This document shows positions 10,861 through 23,412 of a stretch of DNA of 64,000 nt, piece after piece (positions within the stretch are counted from its first letter, which is position 1; every line of letters starts with the position of its first letter). The stretch is taken from contig JAIWZP010000010.1 of the NCBI GenBank assembly GCA_025201375.1, forward strand, positions 496,001 through 560,000. The letters are read 5' to 3'. This stretch comes from Gongronella butleri. Lineage: Eukaryota > Mucoromycota > Mucoromycetes > Mucorales > Cunninghamellaceae. Position numbers and translations under genes: made by a program. The notes beneath the pieces were generated by a model. That model saw only the letters and a list, made by a program, of their open reading frames with translations, ran no database searches and had not been told where the DNA came from.

Positions 10861-12421
10861 ATGTCAGGTCCGTCCCCTGTCCGTCCTCCTGTCCCAGAAT
10901 GGGCCAGTCAATGGCAGCAAATGCAGCCCACACTACGCAATATTCGACGTTCCATGGCCTCACTGCGCTCGTCCTCGCTCAAAGTGATGCGTGTTAGCCA
11001 GCTCGACTCGGATATCCTCGATATTGAGCTCTTTGACATTCTCAAGGACCAGCTGTGGAAATCGCTGTCGCTCTTCAAGGTAAAAAAAAATAAATGGGAA
11101 AAAGCGATAAAATGATGGATTCGGGCTCTTTTAAGGCATTGGGCTCATATGTTTCTTGTTTTGTGCGCAATTAGCCGACGATCAAGGAGACACTCGAGCC
11201 TGAGATGCTTGCGGTGCTCAACCTGATCCTGTTCAAGCTGTCGATTTACGATTCATCGGCCAGCTATGGCGCACAGCTTCAAAATCTCAAATACCGCAAT
11301 GAATGGAAGCACGGTGGCATTTGTAAGTTCCTCACCCTTCCCCCCACCCCCGCAAAAAAAAAGTCAATGATGCAACAGGCACACGATCCAATCCTGACTT
11401 TGGTTTTGTGTGTCTTTTTTTTTCAGTGGAGTCCATTGCAAAGGACGCGCCACTCACCAAGACACAAAAGATCATTTATGGTCTTTTGACGGTCGGTGGC
11501 CAATACGCATGGACGCGCTCCAATCGCTATATTACCGAACAAGGCTGGGGTGAATTGGATGAGGTAAAAGAAATCGGAAGCGATTCGCTGAAATGACCAA
11601 GTTTTACTTACTCGCCTTGCTTTTCACATTGTCTAGACCACCACCCGCAACAAGGTCTACCGCATCTTGCAGGCCGGTGAAAAGTACTGGAAGGCGTTCA
11701 CCTTGCTCAATTTCTTGGTCTTTTTATACAACGGAAAGTAAGTCTTGTCGGTGCACAGCCTCAATCACGTGAAAAGAAGCACCAAAATTGACACAATGCC
11801 CTGTCCTAGGTTCCGCACCTTGATCGATCGCTTGCTGGGCATGCGTCTTGTCTACGCCAAAAAGTCCCTCAATCGTCAAGTCAGCTTTGAATTCTTGAAT
11901 CGCCAAATGGTTTGGCATGCATTCACGGTAAATTCAGCTTGCACCCAGACAAAACGAGGAGACTCAATTTTTTTTTTTTTTTGCAGGAATTCTTGCTATT
12001 CCTGGTGCCGCTGATCAACGTGGAGAAACTGAAGCTGCGCCTGACACGCATGCTGCTGCCAAAGTCGTTCTTGGCGTCGAATAAGGGCTACGATAAGCTG
12101 CCGGACAACCAATGCGCCATTTGCCACGACAACAGCTCCGTCGACGCGTCCGCGGGCGGCGCGCCCGTGGGCCAGGTCCAGAACTTCACTGTGCACAACG
12201 CGTACGCGGCGAGCTGCGGCCACGCCTATTGCTACTACTGCATCCAGAGCAAAATGGTCGTCTTTGGCGGAGAATGGCCATGCCTGCGCTGCGGCGAGCG
12301 CGTCGAGTCCATCAGAAAGATGATTGTCAAGGTGGACGATGTCGACAACAGCAAAAAGGACACTGATGACGACGCCCAAGCTATCAACGAGAACGATGAA
12401 AAGGCCACGACCGATGCCTAG
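10861..12421 (+). CDS. PEX2: Peroxin-2, RING-type peroxisomal ubiquitin ligase
   Basis: Six exons: 10861-11079, 11175-11322, 11427-11563, 11637-11737, 11810-11927 and 11987-12421; product 385 residues. The N-terminal region (RVSQLDSDILDIELFDIL) and the following hydrophobic helices match the Pex2/Pex12 N-terminal family. The C-terminus is a C3HC4 RING: CAIC, then CGHAYCYYC, then CLRC (about residues 284-345). PEX2 sits in the peroxisomal membrane with PEX10 and PEX12 and ubiquitinates the receptor PEX5 so that it can be recycled. The tail after the RING is acidic. The plausible start follows a long T/C tract. The gene is convergent with the siderophore transporter downstream. Confidence 0.93.
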
Positions 12422-12783
12422 ATTCTAGATTGCGTTTTAAGACACGCTTCCTCCCTTTTTTGTATTTATACGACGCCTATACCTAACGAGCTTGTCAAGG
12501 CTAGAATCAATGCTTCCTTTTTTGTCAATTAAAAGCTTGTTCTTTTCAGTTATTTTTTTTCGATTTTCGCAAAATTCACCTTTAATTGGTTTAGCATTGA
12601 TTGAGCGCAAAAGATCTTCATTGATGGACGAGAGACATGACTTGAGAGCGATTTTATTCCCAAAATGCGTATTAAATAATAATAATTATAAGAGATGGGG
12701 AGAGACAAAAGGTGAATTGAGATGAAAAAAGGATAAATGCATGTGTATCATAAAAATGGATGAAATAAAACAAGAAATCGTGT
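12422..12783. other. Convergent intergenic spacer, 3' ends only
   Basis: AT-rich 362-bp spacer between the stop codons of PEX2 (+) and the iron transporter (-). TTTATT at 12653-12658 reads AATAAA on the minus strand and may serve the transporter. An ATAATAATAATT run near 12675 may serve PEX2. Confidence 0.45.
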
Positions 12784-13188
12784 TTAGACCTCGGTCTTCT
12801 CGGTCTTTTGGTTGAATCCTTCGTCCTCGACCTCAGTGCTAGCTTGGGACAAGGCCTCAGCATTGTCGAGAGCCTGGGTATCACCAAGAACGGGGTTGCG
12901 CAGGCATAGGGCGGCGATAATGAGAGGCACAGCCAGAGCTGTACCGGTGATGGTCAGCAGCTGCTGGACTTGCGAATACGCACCGATCATGGCCGTGCGC
13001 TCGGGCGTGCCAAGAGGGTAATCGACAATAAAATAGAGTGGCGAGCTATAAGCATAGGTGGGCAAGGTCGCATTCAAGGGGCCAAGTGCAGCCTCAAGCT
13101 TAGCAGGGAGCGTGTTGGTCCAGATCGCGCCCGAAATCGAGTCTAAAATTAAAAAAAAAATCGCGTAAGTTGACGCGGTCTATTTCCA

Positions 13189-13222
<34 letters not shown>

Positions 13223-14353
13223 GCAAATACTTACTGCCAATGGCCGAGCCAATTTGATAGGTTGTCAAGTAGACAGCGGTGATGATGGCGACGTGCTCGT
13301 GCTTGGTGGCAGCCTGGATGAGAGCCTGGACGGGGTAAGGGAACAGACCACCGCCAATACCGAGGAGAACCTGGGCGCCAATGAGGCCAGCAATGCCATT
13401 GTCGAAAGAGCGGTACTTGATCATCATGCCCAGAGCTGCGGTGAAGATCAGTGTGCCAAAGACAGCGATCCACTTGATGCGGCGCACGTAGCGCACGGCA
13501 AAACCGCCAATAATGCCGACAATCACGGACGAGAACGAGTACAACAAGGTGATACGCGTCGAGGACATAATGCTCTCGTCAAAGGCAACTTGGAGCATGG
13601 TGTACAAGAAGCTACAAAAGAAAAAAAAAGGCATATCAGACATGTTTACAAGTCTTTTTTTTTTTTTTTGCTGGACTGCCATTGACTTACTCGCCCTGGA
13701 GGTACCAGCAGGTGTTGAGCATCAAAGCAACAACGAGGCAGGCAATAACACCACGGTCCTTGAGCAAACGGAAGGGAATACAAGGGTGCTTGGCGAATTT
13801 GAGCTCCCAAAAGACGAAAATGGGGATGCAGACGAAGCCAATGACGAGCATAGCAATGATATCGGGCTGGTGCCAGCTGGAGGACACGCCGCCAGCGAGC
13901 GTGAGAGGAATCAGCAGCAGGCAAAGCACGGCAGCGAGGAGAATCACGCCAATGATGTCCAATTGCCAGAAGAGGATGGACAAGTTTTCCATGAGGGTGG
14001 CACCCGAGTAAATGCTGGGAATGTTGTCATACTTGCCAGCCTTTTTAGCACGGCGGTTGGCCATGAACAGACCAACGTAGATGGGAATACACGTCACGGG
14101 AATAATGATCGCCCACATGGCAACACCCCACTCCCACGTCGAATTGGCCATCACTTCCGAGGTGACGTTGCCGCTGACCCACGCATTGATGAGGAAGGGG
14201 ATGGCAGGAAGGTATGAGAAGAGCACGCGGTTGCGCAGAGACGACAGATCAGCAATCAGGACTTCAAACAGCAATTGGAAGCCGGTCATGCCCAATTGGT
14301 AAATAACCTAAGGTGAAACAATGACCAAATGAGAAATTTGCTTTTGCAGAATT

Positions 14354-14395
<42 letters not shown>

Positions 14396-14918
14396 GAGAG
14401 TTTTTTTTTTTACCTGACCACCAGCGTAGCTTTGGACATTTGTGGACGTGGCCTCAATGATGGTGCCAACGACATAGAACAAGGCAGAGAAAGAGACCAA
14501 TTCAAAGCGGCCAAACACGTCAGCAGCCTTGGAGAAAGCGGGCTGCGACGCAGCAGCGACGACAGCCTTGACGACATTGAGGGTAGAAAGAAGCGAGTGG
14601 TTCGCAAAGGAGTTGGTCGCTTCCGTCTAATAAAAAAAAAAAGAAACGACGATGTGTTGGTGCCAATTGTGTGCGAATGAGGATGCTTTGCTCTACCTGG
14701 TATGAGGAGCGTGTGGAGCCATCAAGGCCATAGGCGTATGAGACCAAAAACACGCCAAACATGAGGACAGACAACGAGGCAACGTTGAAGGATGACGCCA
14801 TTGCCTCAATGCGCAAGACACCAGGACTCTTGCGGTCAAGGACATCCTTGTTGGCCTCTTGCTCGGCCGATGTCTCGTTCGCATAAAGATCACGAATGGC
14901 ACCCAGACCCTTGCTCAT
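12784..14918 (-). CDS. MFS siderophore-iron transporter (SIT family)
   Basis: Five exons: 14918-14697, 14626-14414, 14307-13691, 13611-13235 and 13142-12784; product 595 residues, all junctions in phase. The N-terminus SPGVLRIEAMASSFN followed by VFLVSYAYGLDGSTRSSYQ is the signature of fungal siderophore-iron transporters of the major facilitator superfamily. At least a dozen hydrophobic segments follow. FRLLKDRGVIACLVVALML and YLQGDFLYTMLQ are further SIT-type blocks around the extracellular loop near the last helices. The tail is cytosolic-looking and charged (EKTEV end). It would import ferric siderophore chelates across the plasma or vesicle membrane. Many such genes are iron-repressed through GATA factors; no clear promoter site was identified. 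The substrate cannot be told from sequence. Confidence 0.92.
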
Positions 14919-17282
14919 GATTAATTGATTGAAGAAAAAAATGGAAGAAAGAGAGAGAAAAAAGAAAAAAAAAAGGGGAAAAGGGCAAGACAATGGGAAA
15001 ATTTTTGAATCTGATTATCTCGATTTTACAGTCCGCTCGACGGGGGACTTTTTTTATCAGATTTCCTGACATTCTTTTGATCATTTGAGTCCCGTTGCAT
15101 CGCTCACCCCCCGCACCCTCTTTACGAGCCCGCTTTTTTTCATTGTTTCGCGTCAATTCAGCCTAATCCCTGCATAATCATGTAATGGCACGTCTCTTCC
15201 TTAACTTTCCTTATTTTGTCCTCATTGTCAAGCCCAATTCAATTGCCTCGTGCATGCCCCGTTCCTTGAGGCGCGTCTTTTTTTTTTCGTGCATCACAAG
15301 CACGCAACACTTTTGACCCTTTCCCCCTTTGGAGGCTGGCAGTTGAACTTACAAGGAAAGACTCGGAGACGGAGTTTTGCGCTTTCAGCTGTATAAAAAA
15401 AAATAGACTTGTGCCTTCTCTGTTTTTTCTCAGCCCACGTATCTGTGCTTTCACACACCAACCACGGGCGGGCGGGGACATGTCAGCGAACAAGCCCCAA
15501 ATCCATTGTATTTTAAGTTTGAGACCCATGTGTATGTTTATCAGATCATCTTTCGAGTGTGTTGCATCAAATCTTCGTTGTTGCTTTTTTGTTCCGCGAT
15601 GCGTGACGCTTCGCTTCATCGTTGACCCATCCTGTCGCCCAGATGTGCCTTTCTTTCCTTTCTTTCCTCTGTTTGAGCGCGCGACATCTTGTCTTTGCAT
15701 GTTTTCAATTTTTTTTCGTGGTCGGCTTGGAAGACAACTCATCCATGTAGAGAAACAAAAGAACAATTGGAATAACTGGCAAATCATATGAAAAACAGCG
15801 AAAACCAGATTTTCTGATCCAGCTCGAAAAACAAAAACAAAAAAAAGCCAAGCTTTCGGATCTTGATCTGGCCAGCGACACGGCCATTTCCCAGCGCTCG
15901 TCACGTTTGACAATGCAATTGATGTGACACAGGATAGCCAGCCGCATGATGCAAGTCGATAGCGATGACGAGAAGCTGGTTTTCACTCTTGTTTTGATGG
16001 CATCCTCTTCACAGCTGGCCATTGGTTGAAAAAATTCGCGTCCCTGGGCCCTGTCATTGGTAGCGCAATGACCTCTTTCCTAATTGAGACGCTTCTTCAG
16101 GTCCAGGCACGCGGAGGTTCATGGACAATGGGTATTTCTGGCTGATCCCAGCACACCAAAGAAACTATAGATCGTCGACTTTCCATCCACTAGTCTCTCA
16201 AAGGAATTGCTGAAACATACATCGAATTTTTACTTCATTTGTAATGAAAAAAAGGGAACAATGGCGAAACCATATATCATTTTCGGGCGTTCTGTGGACT
16301 AAACACGGCAAGAAGACCTTGTTTCAAAAGCCTCAAAGAAGGAGACTAGGTGATGCAGACGAGGTGCAATTGAGGGACTGGATTATAGTGCCTATACAAG
16401 GACAGAAAAATCAAAATGGGCGAAAATGCTTATGCTATTGATAATCATGCATTCTGGCCTAATTCGGATCGCATCGTCCTAGTCCAGGCACAATTTGAAA
16501 GCCACAAAAAGGAGCTATATTTGATCGTGCTTAATATTAACATAGACGTGTTGCAGTGGCAGGAAATTTGAAAACGACGCAAATTGCCTATGGCGCGCTT
16601 GAAGATTCATTGGCAAGTGAAAAAAAAAAAACGAAATAAAAGAATGAGCTACATCCCATAGGCATGACTCGACGACGACATTGAGAGCACGCAAATATAA
16701 AAGTACCGGTGATTGCAATGAAACGCGCATCGTACAAGAATTATTACACGTCGAGCAGAATTCCGTATTTGTGTGGCTCTAAATACGTCGACACGCGCCA
16801 GCAGGAACGTGTCATTGATTGCGCAGTGCACGCGATGATTTTTTTTTCAAACGTTTTGGTTTTACTGCTGCGAATATTTGAAAAAAATGACCTTTAACGT
16901 GCCAAATGACCCAATTTCTTGAAGAATCACCATTTGAATCTCACCGTGCTCGCCCCAGTATGCCGTACGTGCGTGAATGTGCAACTTTTTCTAAGTTGAG
17001 GGCGATTTGACAAACTCAAAGCTGTTTTTTTTTTTTTTTTTTGCTTAACACGTCGATTTTGCCCACACTAGGCAGTGCGATAAACGCAAATGATGTAATT
17101 CGCGCCCCAATTGCACTCAAGTAAGCATATGGGCGCATATGGGCGCAATTGACAAGGAGCGAGGGAGGTGATTGGCTGATCTGCTTCAATGCACCAAAAA
17201 AGAAAAAAAATAAAGCGCGTCGTTTGCTTTTTCCTATTTTCTCTTGTCTCTTCTCTCTTTTGAATTCCCGTTGTTTCTTGCC
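14919..17282. other. 2.4-kb intergenic stretch, no gene supported
   Basis: Long frames here (such as 15239-15913 minus) have no recognisable domain and unusual composition. The part 15850-16600 is less homopolymer-rich than its surroundings and could be a decayed gene or an unrecognised RNA, but no alignment supports either. Confidence 0.5.
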
Positions 17283-20200
17283 ATGCTAAGGTAAGTCCAC
17301 GGTGCTCTTTATTTTTTGTCTCTTACGCGCTTTTCACACCTTGTTTTTTTTTCGGTCTTTTTGCAGCAAAGAAGGCACGGGTCGCAAGCGGACGACGGCC
17401 CAGGACAGTGCGCGGCCGATCCAGAGTGGCTCCAGTGGGTTCTTTGCCTACAATCCTGAGCAAGAGCCCACCAAGGTACGGCAGTGGCGGTCTATGCTTG
17501 GCTTTTTTTCATTTTTTCATTTTTCCTTCTCTTCAATGATATGATAGGCGTACCTGCGGCTTCGCCCTGGGAGCAAACGAGGGCCTGAGGGCGGCGACGA
17601 CGACGACGACAACGATTCCACGCTGTCATTTATGGGCCAGCCGTACCTGCAAGTGGTGGATGACCAGGAGATCTCCATGACGCCACCTGTGGACTCGAAT
17701 GCATATCGTACACGCAATCGCGCGCCAGAGCGGTATCGATTCACGAAAATCTTGCCCGAAACGTACTCGCAGGAAGATTTTTTTGCCAACACGACTCTCC
17801 CGCTCATCAAGGACGTGCTTGCCGGCGAAAACGCGCTCGTCTTTGCCTACGGTGTCACCAATTCTGGCAAAACACACTCGATCATGGGCTCACCAGGCGA
17901 TCCAGGCATCCTGCCGCGCTCTCTTGACGTCCTCTTCAACAGCATCCATAACAATTTGGGCGATTCAAAGGTAAAAAGAGAAAAAAGGCAGAAAAAGAAA
18001 AAGCAACGTGTGGTGCTCATTTTTTTTCTTTGTTTTCTAGCTGAAACCCGTGATGCACAGCCTCGTTCAAGCTTACGAGAACGATGAAGAGGAAAGTCGC
18101 GCCATTCTTACGCATATGCCGCTGGCCGAGGTGTCGTCACAGAGCACCCTTGTACGACGGCAATAGAGGAGGGGGCGGCGCAGCAGAAACACGCGTCGCG
18201 GCACGGCGTGACATAGCACGACACGCTCGAGAGCGCAACTAATCACTCTCTTTTTCTTTTTTCTTGTTTTTTCTTTTTTCTGCATTTACAAAGGCTCAGA
18301 CATCGGATGAGTGGCAGATGAACGATGTGCCCATTGCGCGCGACGAGACGGGTAAAAATGGCGCGGCCATGCGTGCAAACTAGGTGTGGGATGCTCATTT
18401 CTATTTTTTATGTTTTATTTTTTACTAGTTGTTCCGATCGATGAGCGATTTGAGTATAGTGTGTGGGTGTCGTACGCCGAGATTTACACTGAGCGCATCT
18501 ACGATCTGCTTATGCCGCCCGACCGGCATCACAAGCGCAAGGCATTGGCGCTAAAATACGAATTCCGGAGCGGCAACAAGTATATTGCGGGTCTCCAAGA
18601 AGTCAGGGTGCATTCTGTCGAGGTAAAGCGCCTCATTGAGGGAGTAATCGGCATGGGGCTGACGACGTGTTCCAATTTTGATAGGAAGCATACACTATCT
18701 TGCTGCAGGGCCAGCGTCACCGCGCTGTGTACTCGACATTGATGAATCATGCAAGCAGCCGCAGTCACAGCATTTTCACCATCCGCGTCGTCCGCGTCCC
18801 CATCATCGACAATGACTATGTGATCGAGGTATAATCGTCCAAAGAGGTATTGGGATGTGTCGTGCTTATTTTTTTCTGTTTTTTTTTTTTCCTTTTTTTT
18901 TTTGCAGGATCCGTCGTACGCGATGGTGTCCAAGATGACGATTGTGGATCTTGCAGGCTCGGAGCGATACCGCAACACATTAAACACGGGCATCCGGCTC
19001 AAGGAGGCCGGCAATGTGAACAAGTCGCTGATGGTGCTAGGCCAGTGCATGGAGACGCTGCGTCTCAATCAGCTCAAGGCGGCCATTGGCAAACGCCCAG
19101 CCATTGTGCCATTCCGACACAGCAAACTGACCGAGCTGTTCAAAAGCTCCTTTGAGGGCGACGGCAAGGCGGTAAGATATCGCCAAAAAAAAAAAAAAAA
19201 AAAAAAAGGCAACGGGACGTCAATTGATGTTTTTTTGCCCCTTTTGTAGGTCATGATTGTCAATGTCAATGCGCATGACACCGGGTTTGACGAGAACAGC
19301 CACGTGATGAAATTCGCTGCAGTTGCAAAGGACGTTGCCACATGGCGCCGCATCCATCCCAAGCTTGATTTGCAGAATGCTGCTGCTTCACGTAAGTAGA
19401 AAATGAGGGAAATGGGTTCAATTTTCAACATTGTTATCATTTTTGAATGCAGCACGACGACGCCGCGCAAAGGCCCTGCAAAACAAACAAGGTACAAAAG
19501 CCTCTGGAACCACCACCGGCACTCACAATGACATTGACCCTTTTTTTTTCTTTTTTTCTTTTTTCTTTTTTTTCTTTTTTTTTACAGACACCGTGTCCTC
19601 ATCGTCATCACAGCAGCAACACGATGATGCACCAAGCGTCGAGGATATGGATGTGTCCGAGAACTTGGCTGAGGGTGACGAAGACGACGACGAGGATCTC
19701 GAGGATCCTTTTGTCGACAATTTGATTGCACAATGGGCTGATCTGCGCGACAAGGTAAAAAAAAAAAAAAAAGTGAATCGATCACGCTGACCTCAATTCG
19801 TGTGTGACACTAGTGGATTGATGCCGAAACGCGATGTGCGACCATGGAAGCGGAGATTCGACAGCAAGTGGCCAAGGAGCTTTCGGATGAACTGCGCCAG
19901 ATGGAAGAATTATACATGTCCTCGATCTCACGCCAGGTACGATTGAGCACGAGGGCACATGTGTGTGTGTCTCTCTCTCTCTCTCTCTTTTTTTTTTTGG
20001 CATGAATGGAAGTCTTTTCAATTCTGATCATACCTGTTTCAATTAGAACGACGAGACAGGGCAGCAAATTATGCATCATTTGAAGCACCGCGGCGACTCT
20101 ACGGCCACAGGCGACGGCAACACGATTAGTGACGCTGGAAATGATCAAATTGCTCAACGAGTACGAAGAAGAAAAGTGATACAACAGGACGTGTCTTTAA

Positions 20201-21956
20201 TGGTCCCCCCTTTTTTTTGTAAAATAGCTATACGACAGACAAGAAATGCTGACACTTGAGCTTGAACGCATGAAAAACCGGCTGCAGGATAATGACATCA
20301 CAAAGCAATCGCTGCTGGACAAGGTAAAAAGAAAAAAAAGCGCGGGTCGACGTGTGGCAGGAACAATGCACGCGACAGCCAAAATGCAGCTTCTCCTTGT
20401 TTTTTTTCTTGTTTTTTTCGCACGGCTTACCCCATTTATTTATCGCAGATTACCGATTTGGAAAGACAACGATGCTTGGATCAAGCGACCATCCAGCAAT
20501 TGATGCAGGAAATAAAACAACAACGGCAGCAGCGGCCGTCGTCACCCGATCCCGCGCTTTCTTCACAACAGCAATATGAACAGGCATCCCAGACGCAGCC
20601 CATGGACGAGGATGAGCCAATTGATGGTGAGCCGATGCAAACGGACCTCATTGTGCCTCAAGATGCCACATCCACCGCGCCGCATACATCCAATTCCACG
20701 TTCACAGCCGCCACGCCGCCACCTACGCGCTTCGACCAGTTCCTCGCGATGCGCAAGCGCCTCCGCCGCGCCGTATTTAAGAATGACCAGGTAAAATGGC
20801 CATGGCGCCCCTCGCGCGCTTGGAAAAGAGGGAGGCAAATCCCATGTGACACTTTTGTTGATTTTTTTTTTTTTTTACTATCTGATGCAGTATGACGACG
20901 AGGCAAACACGATCATGACACAGATAGAACAATTCCAAGGAGTGACATTTGATTTGGTCAAGGTAAAATAGAAGAAAAAAAGGCGATTAGCAAAAAATAC
21001 TCAAAATTTCCTTTTTGTAGGAAACGAACATGGGCAAGCTGTTGAAGCTGATATCGCAGCACACGTTTGCGCACGATCCGGCATCGTTGAAATTGCGGTC
21101 CACGCAGTTGCTGAAGCAATATCTGCAGCTGTCGATAGCCACGCTCGCACCGCCGCGCGCACCGCCGTCCAAGCGCGACTCGGTCGTGCATCTGGCCGTT
21201 GACGTTGGCAAAGAGGACCTGATCTCCGATATGCGCGACGCATTGGACTCGCTGCAGGATGAAAACAGCCGATTGAAACATAAACTCAAGGTAAAAAAGA
21301 CATGTGAGCACGACTCGCCTATCCAAAGATAAACAAATCGTGCGAAACCCGATTGGCAGGACCAACTGACCTACTTTTTTTTTTTTCTAGTCCATGGAAT
21401 ATAATCAACGACGGTTGATCCAGGCTTTTGATAAGACATCGGACACGTCGTCGCTTGTGCTCACACCCACATTACCTACCACGTTGGGGCCAATGGCTGC
21501 GACAAGACGACTTTCGTCATCGGCATCACCACCACCGCCGCCGCTACCAACAGACGCGCATGCATATCACGTAAGACCGCCGACGAACCCCCCCTTTTTA
21601 CGTTTTTTTTTTTTTTTTTTGCTTTTTTTTTATTCATGGGATCGCCATATTTTATTTTAATCCCTCCAATGGCACTATATTTAGATGGAGCACGATGATG
21701 AGGATGACAGCCGAGCGCAAGAGCAAGATCCAATGACTCTTCTTGGCTTGTCGGCATCCACCTCGGACCTGGCGAGTGTGCCTCCAGCCAAGCGACAAAG
21801 GTAAAACGATTTTTACGAAAGGAGGAAGGGGGGCCAAGTCGATCCGAAAAGGAAAGAGGCTGGCTTGCATGATTTTCGAGGGCAAAAAGCAAAAAGGCAT
21901 GGAACGAAAGCTGATCCAATTGGCCTTTTCGACTTTTTAGAACACGACGCGTGTGA
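17283..21956 (+). CDS. Kinesin-6 family motor (KIF20/MKLP-like)
   Basis: Twenty exons starting with an 8-nt exon (17283-17290), then 17367-17475, 17548-17970, 18041-18151, 18294-18351, 18429-18622, 18685-18828, 18908-19171, 19250-19391, 19453-19491, 19588-19754, 19814-19936, 20047-20160, 20228-20323, 20449-20790, 20891-20962, 21021-21290, 21391-21570, 21685-21800 and 21941-21956; about 995 residues. Motor motifs: YLRLRP, P-loop GVTNSGKT (about 141-148, the kinesin-6 variant), ILPRSLDVLFNSI, switch I NHASSRSH, and VDLAGSE. The extra acidic insert between early motor strands also suits kinesin-6. Beyond about residue 480 are an acidic Ser-rich linker, helical probably coiled-coil segments and a Pro-rich tail ending in basic KRQR. 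Kinesin-6 motors bundle antiparallel microtubules at the spindle midzone and support cytokinesis. The last intron is uncertain: an acceptor at 22017 would end the protein one residue after KRQ. Confidence 0.9.
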
Positions 21957-22258
21957 ATTCGCCTCGACGCGACGTCCTCTGCTCTCCATTTCTCGCTTGA
22001 TTGTTCTTCCCTTGCAGCTGACACCATAGACCGGGCACCGTTAAATGTCTTGGCAAGGTGCACGGAAGAAAGAAAGAAAAGAAAAAAAATAAAAAAGAAG
22101 CGCAAAAAGTCAGAGGACAGTGACGCACCCGCTTTTTTTTTTTTTGTGTGTGTGTGGTGAATGGGTCATCTGTCATCGAGATGAATTAAAAAGGGCATGC
22201 CGATGGCTGCTTTTTTCCCCTGATTTTTTTCTTCTTCTTTCTCTTCTTTCACCTTGTC
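21957..22258. other. Short intergenic stretch before small basic ORF
   Basis: A 302-bp spacer with homopolymer A and T runs. It contains the alternative kinesin acceptor (CCCTTGCAG) near 22010-22018 and a TG microsatellite near 22146. The last 60 bases before the next start are a CT-rich tract. Confidence 0.4.
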
Positions 22259-22540
22259 ATGGGGGGTCACGACACAATGCCTCTGCTCCGTTCATCCTTT
22301 TTGCCGCACACACCTCGCAAGCTGAAGCGACGCTCGCACGACTCGATGGAGACCATTGTCGCCGCGCCGCCGCCCAAGAAGCGCGCATCGACCCCGCTCG
22401 ACAGCCTTGCACATCATTGGCACGACCTTGTCCACAAAGTACGTTCCATGAACAACGAATGGCAGCAAAAGCGCATGCTCAGAAACCAGAAACGACGGGA
22501 AAAGCGGCCACAGGATGGCAAAACCAACCCATTTGAATGA
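22259..22540 (+). CDS. Small basic protein, hypothetical
   Basis: An intron-free frame of 93 residues after a CT-rich leader like those of the real genes nearby. The product is strongly basic, with clusters RKLKRRSH, PPPKKR and KRMLRNQKRREKR, which suggests nuclear or nucleic-acid contact. A helix-prone middle reads LAHHWHDLVHKVRSMNNEWQQ. I do not recognise the family. The composition is not the Phe/Lys run type that homopolymer DNA gives by chance, which favours a real gene, but there is no homology to confirm it. A second Met at codon 7 is an alternative start. Confidence 0.45.
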   Translation: MGGHDTMPLLRSSFLPHTPRKLKRRSHDSMETIVAAPPPKKRASTPLDSLAHHWHDLVHKVRSMNNEWQQKRMLRNQKRREKRPQDGKTNPFE

Positions 22541-23412
22541 ACCTTTTCAAGATTTTTTTTTTGCCTTTTGCTTTTTGTGTAAATAGCGTGTCAATTCCTA
22601 TGGATACCCTCCCCCCTCCTCTGCACGTCTTGCGCACCGTCATTGCGCCATTGCCTTGTCCTTTCATGTGGGTGGCGGCCCCCTGCTCACCTGTTTTGTT
22701 GTGACGAAAAATAAAAAAGAAATAGAATAATGTGTAAGAATCAACTTGCGCTTTGAGCACATGATTAGTCTAATCAACCTGCACAAAAGTGGGACAGATG
22801 CGTGCCTTTTGCGTGTGGGCGGCCAGCGCGCGCGGCTGAGGCCATGGAATGGGGGGATTGCTTGCATGGAGATGCCTAGAAATATGGGAAATCCCCTCTT
22901 TCATTGCTTCACGCTCCCCCCAATTAGTCATTCCCCTTCCCCTCGATGTTTCCTTTTTATCCTGACGATTTGTTTGCATCTGCATCTGGACCGTCCGGTC
23001 GAACGCATGAATTGAGTAATAATAAAAAATCGTATCATGCTCATCTCTCTTTTTTTTTGTTATTGTGTTGTCGGATCCGATCAAGCCGGCGTTCAACGGA
23101 GGCGATCGCCCGCGGGACACAGCCGTTTGTGCAACGATGCGTCGATCAGCATTTTTTTCTTGTGGATCAAAGAACAAATAAAAAAGAGCAAAAAGAGCAA
23201 AGAGCCCACTTGCTGGCTTTTGGCCCAGTTATCTCGCACAAACACGCTCGTTTTAGGGCAAATTTAGCGGAAAAGGGCAAGCTCCGTACCACACAACATT
23301 TTTCGACGCAAGAACCCCTTGTTTGTGTGATGGGAACACACCATGCGCGGTGCGGAATGAGAAACACACGCAACCAAGAAAAGAATGAACAAAAGACGCG
23401 TGTTTTGCTTTA
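22541..23412. other. Intergenic, no gene seen
   Basis: About 870 bp between the small basic ORF (+) and the 3' end of the LIM-domain gene (-). Contains only short frames with no domain. Confidence 0.5.

Noticed and set aside
15239..15913. Minus-strand open frame of 224 codons
   Set aside because: No recognisable domain, mixed composition and no supporting leader; judged a chance frame, though the area is noted as unexplained.
16416..16571. Short plus-strand frame of 51 codons beginning MGENAYAID
   Set aside because: Too short to distinguish from chance without transcript or conservation, and not recognised.
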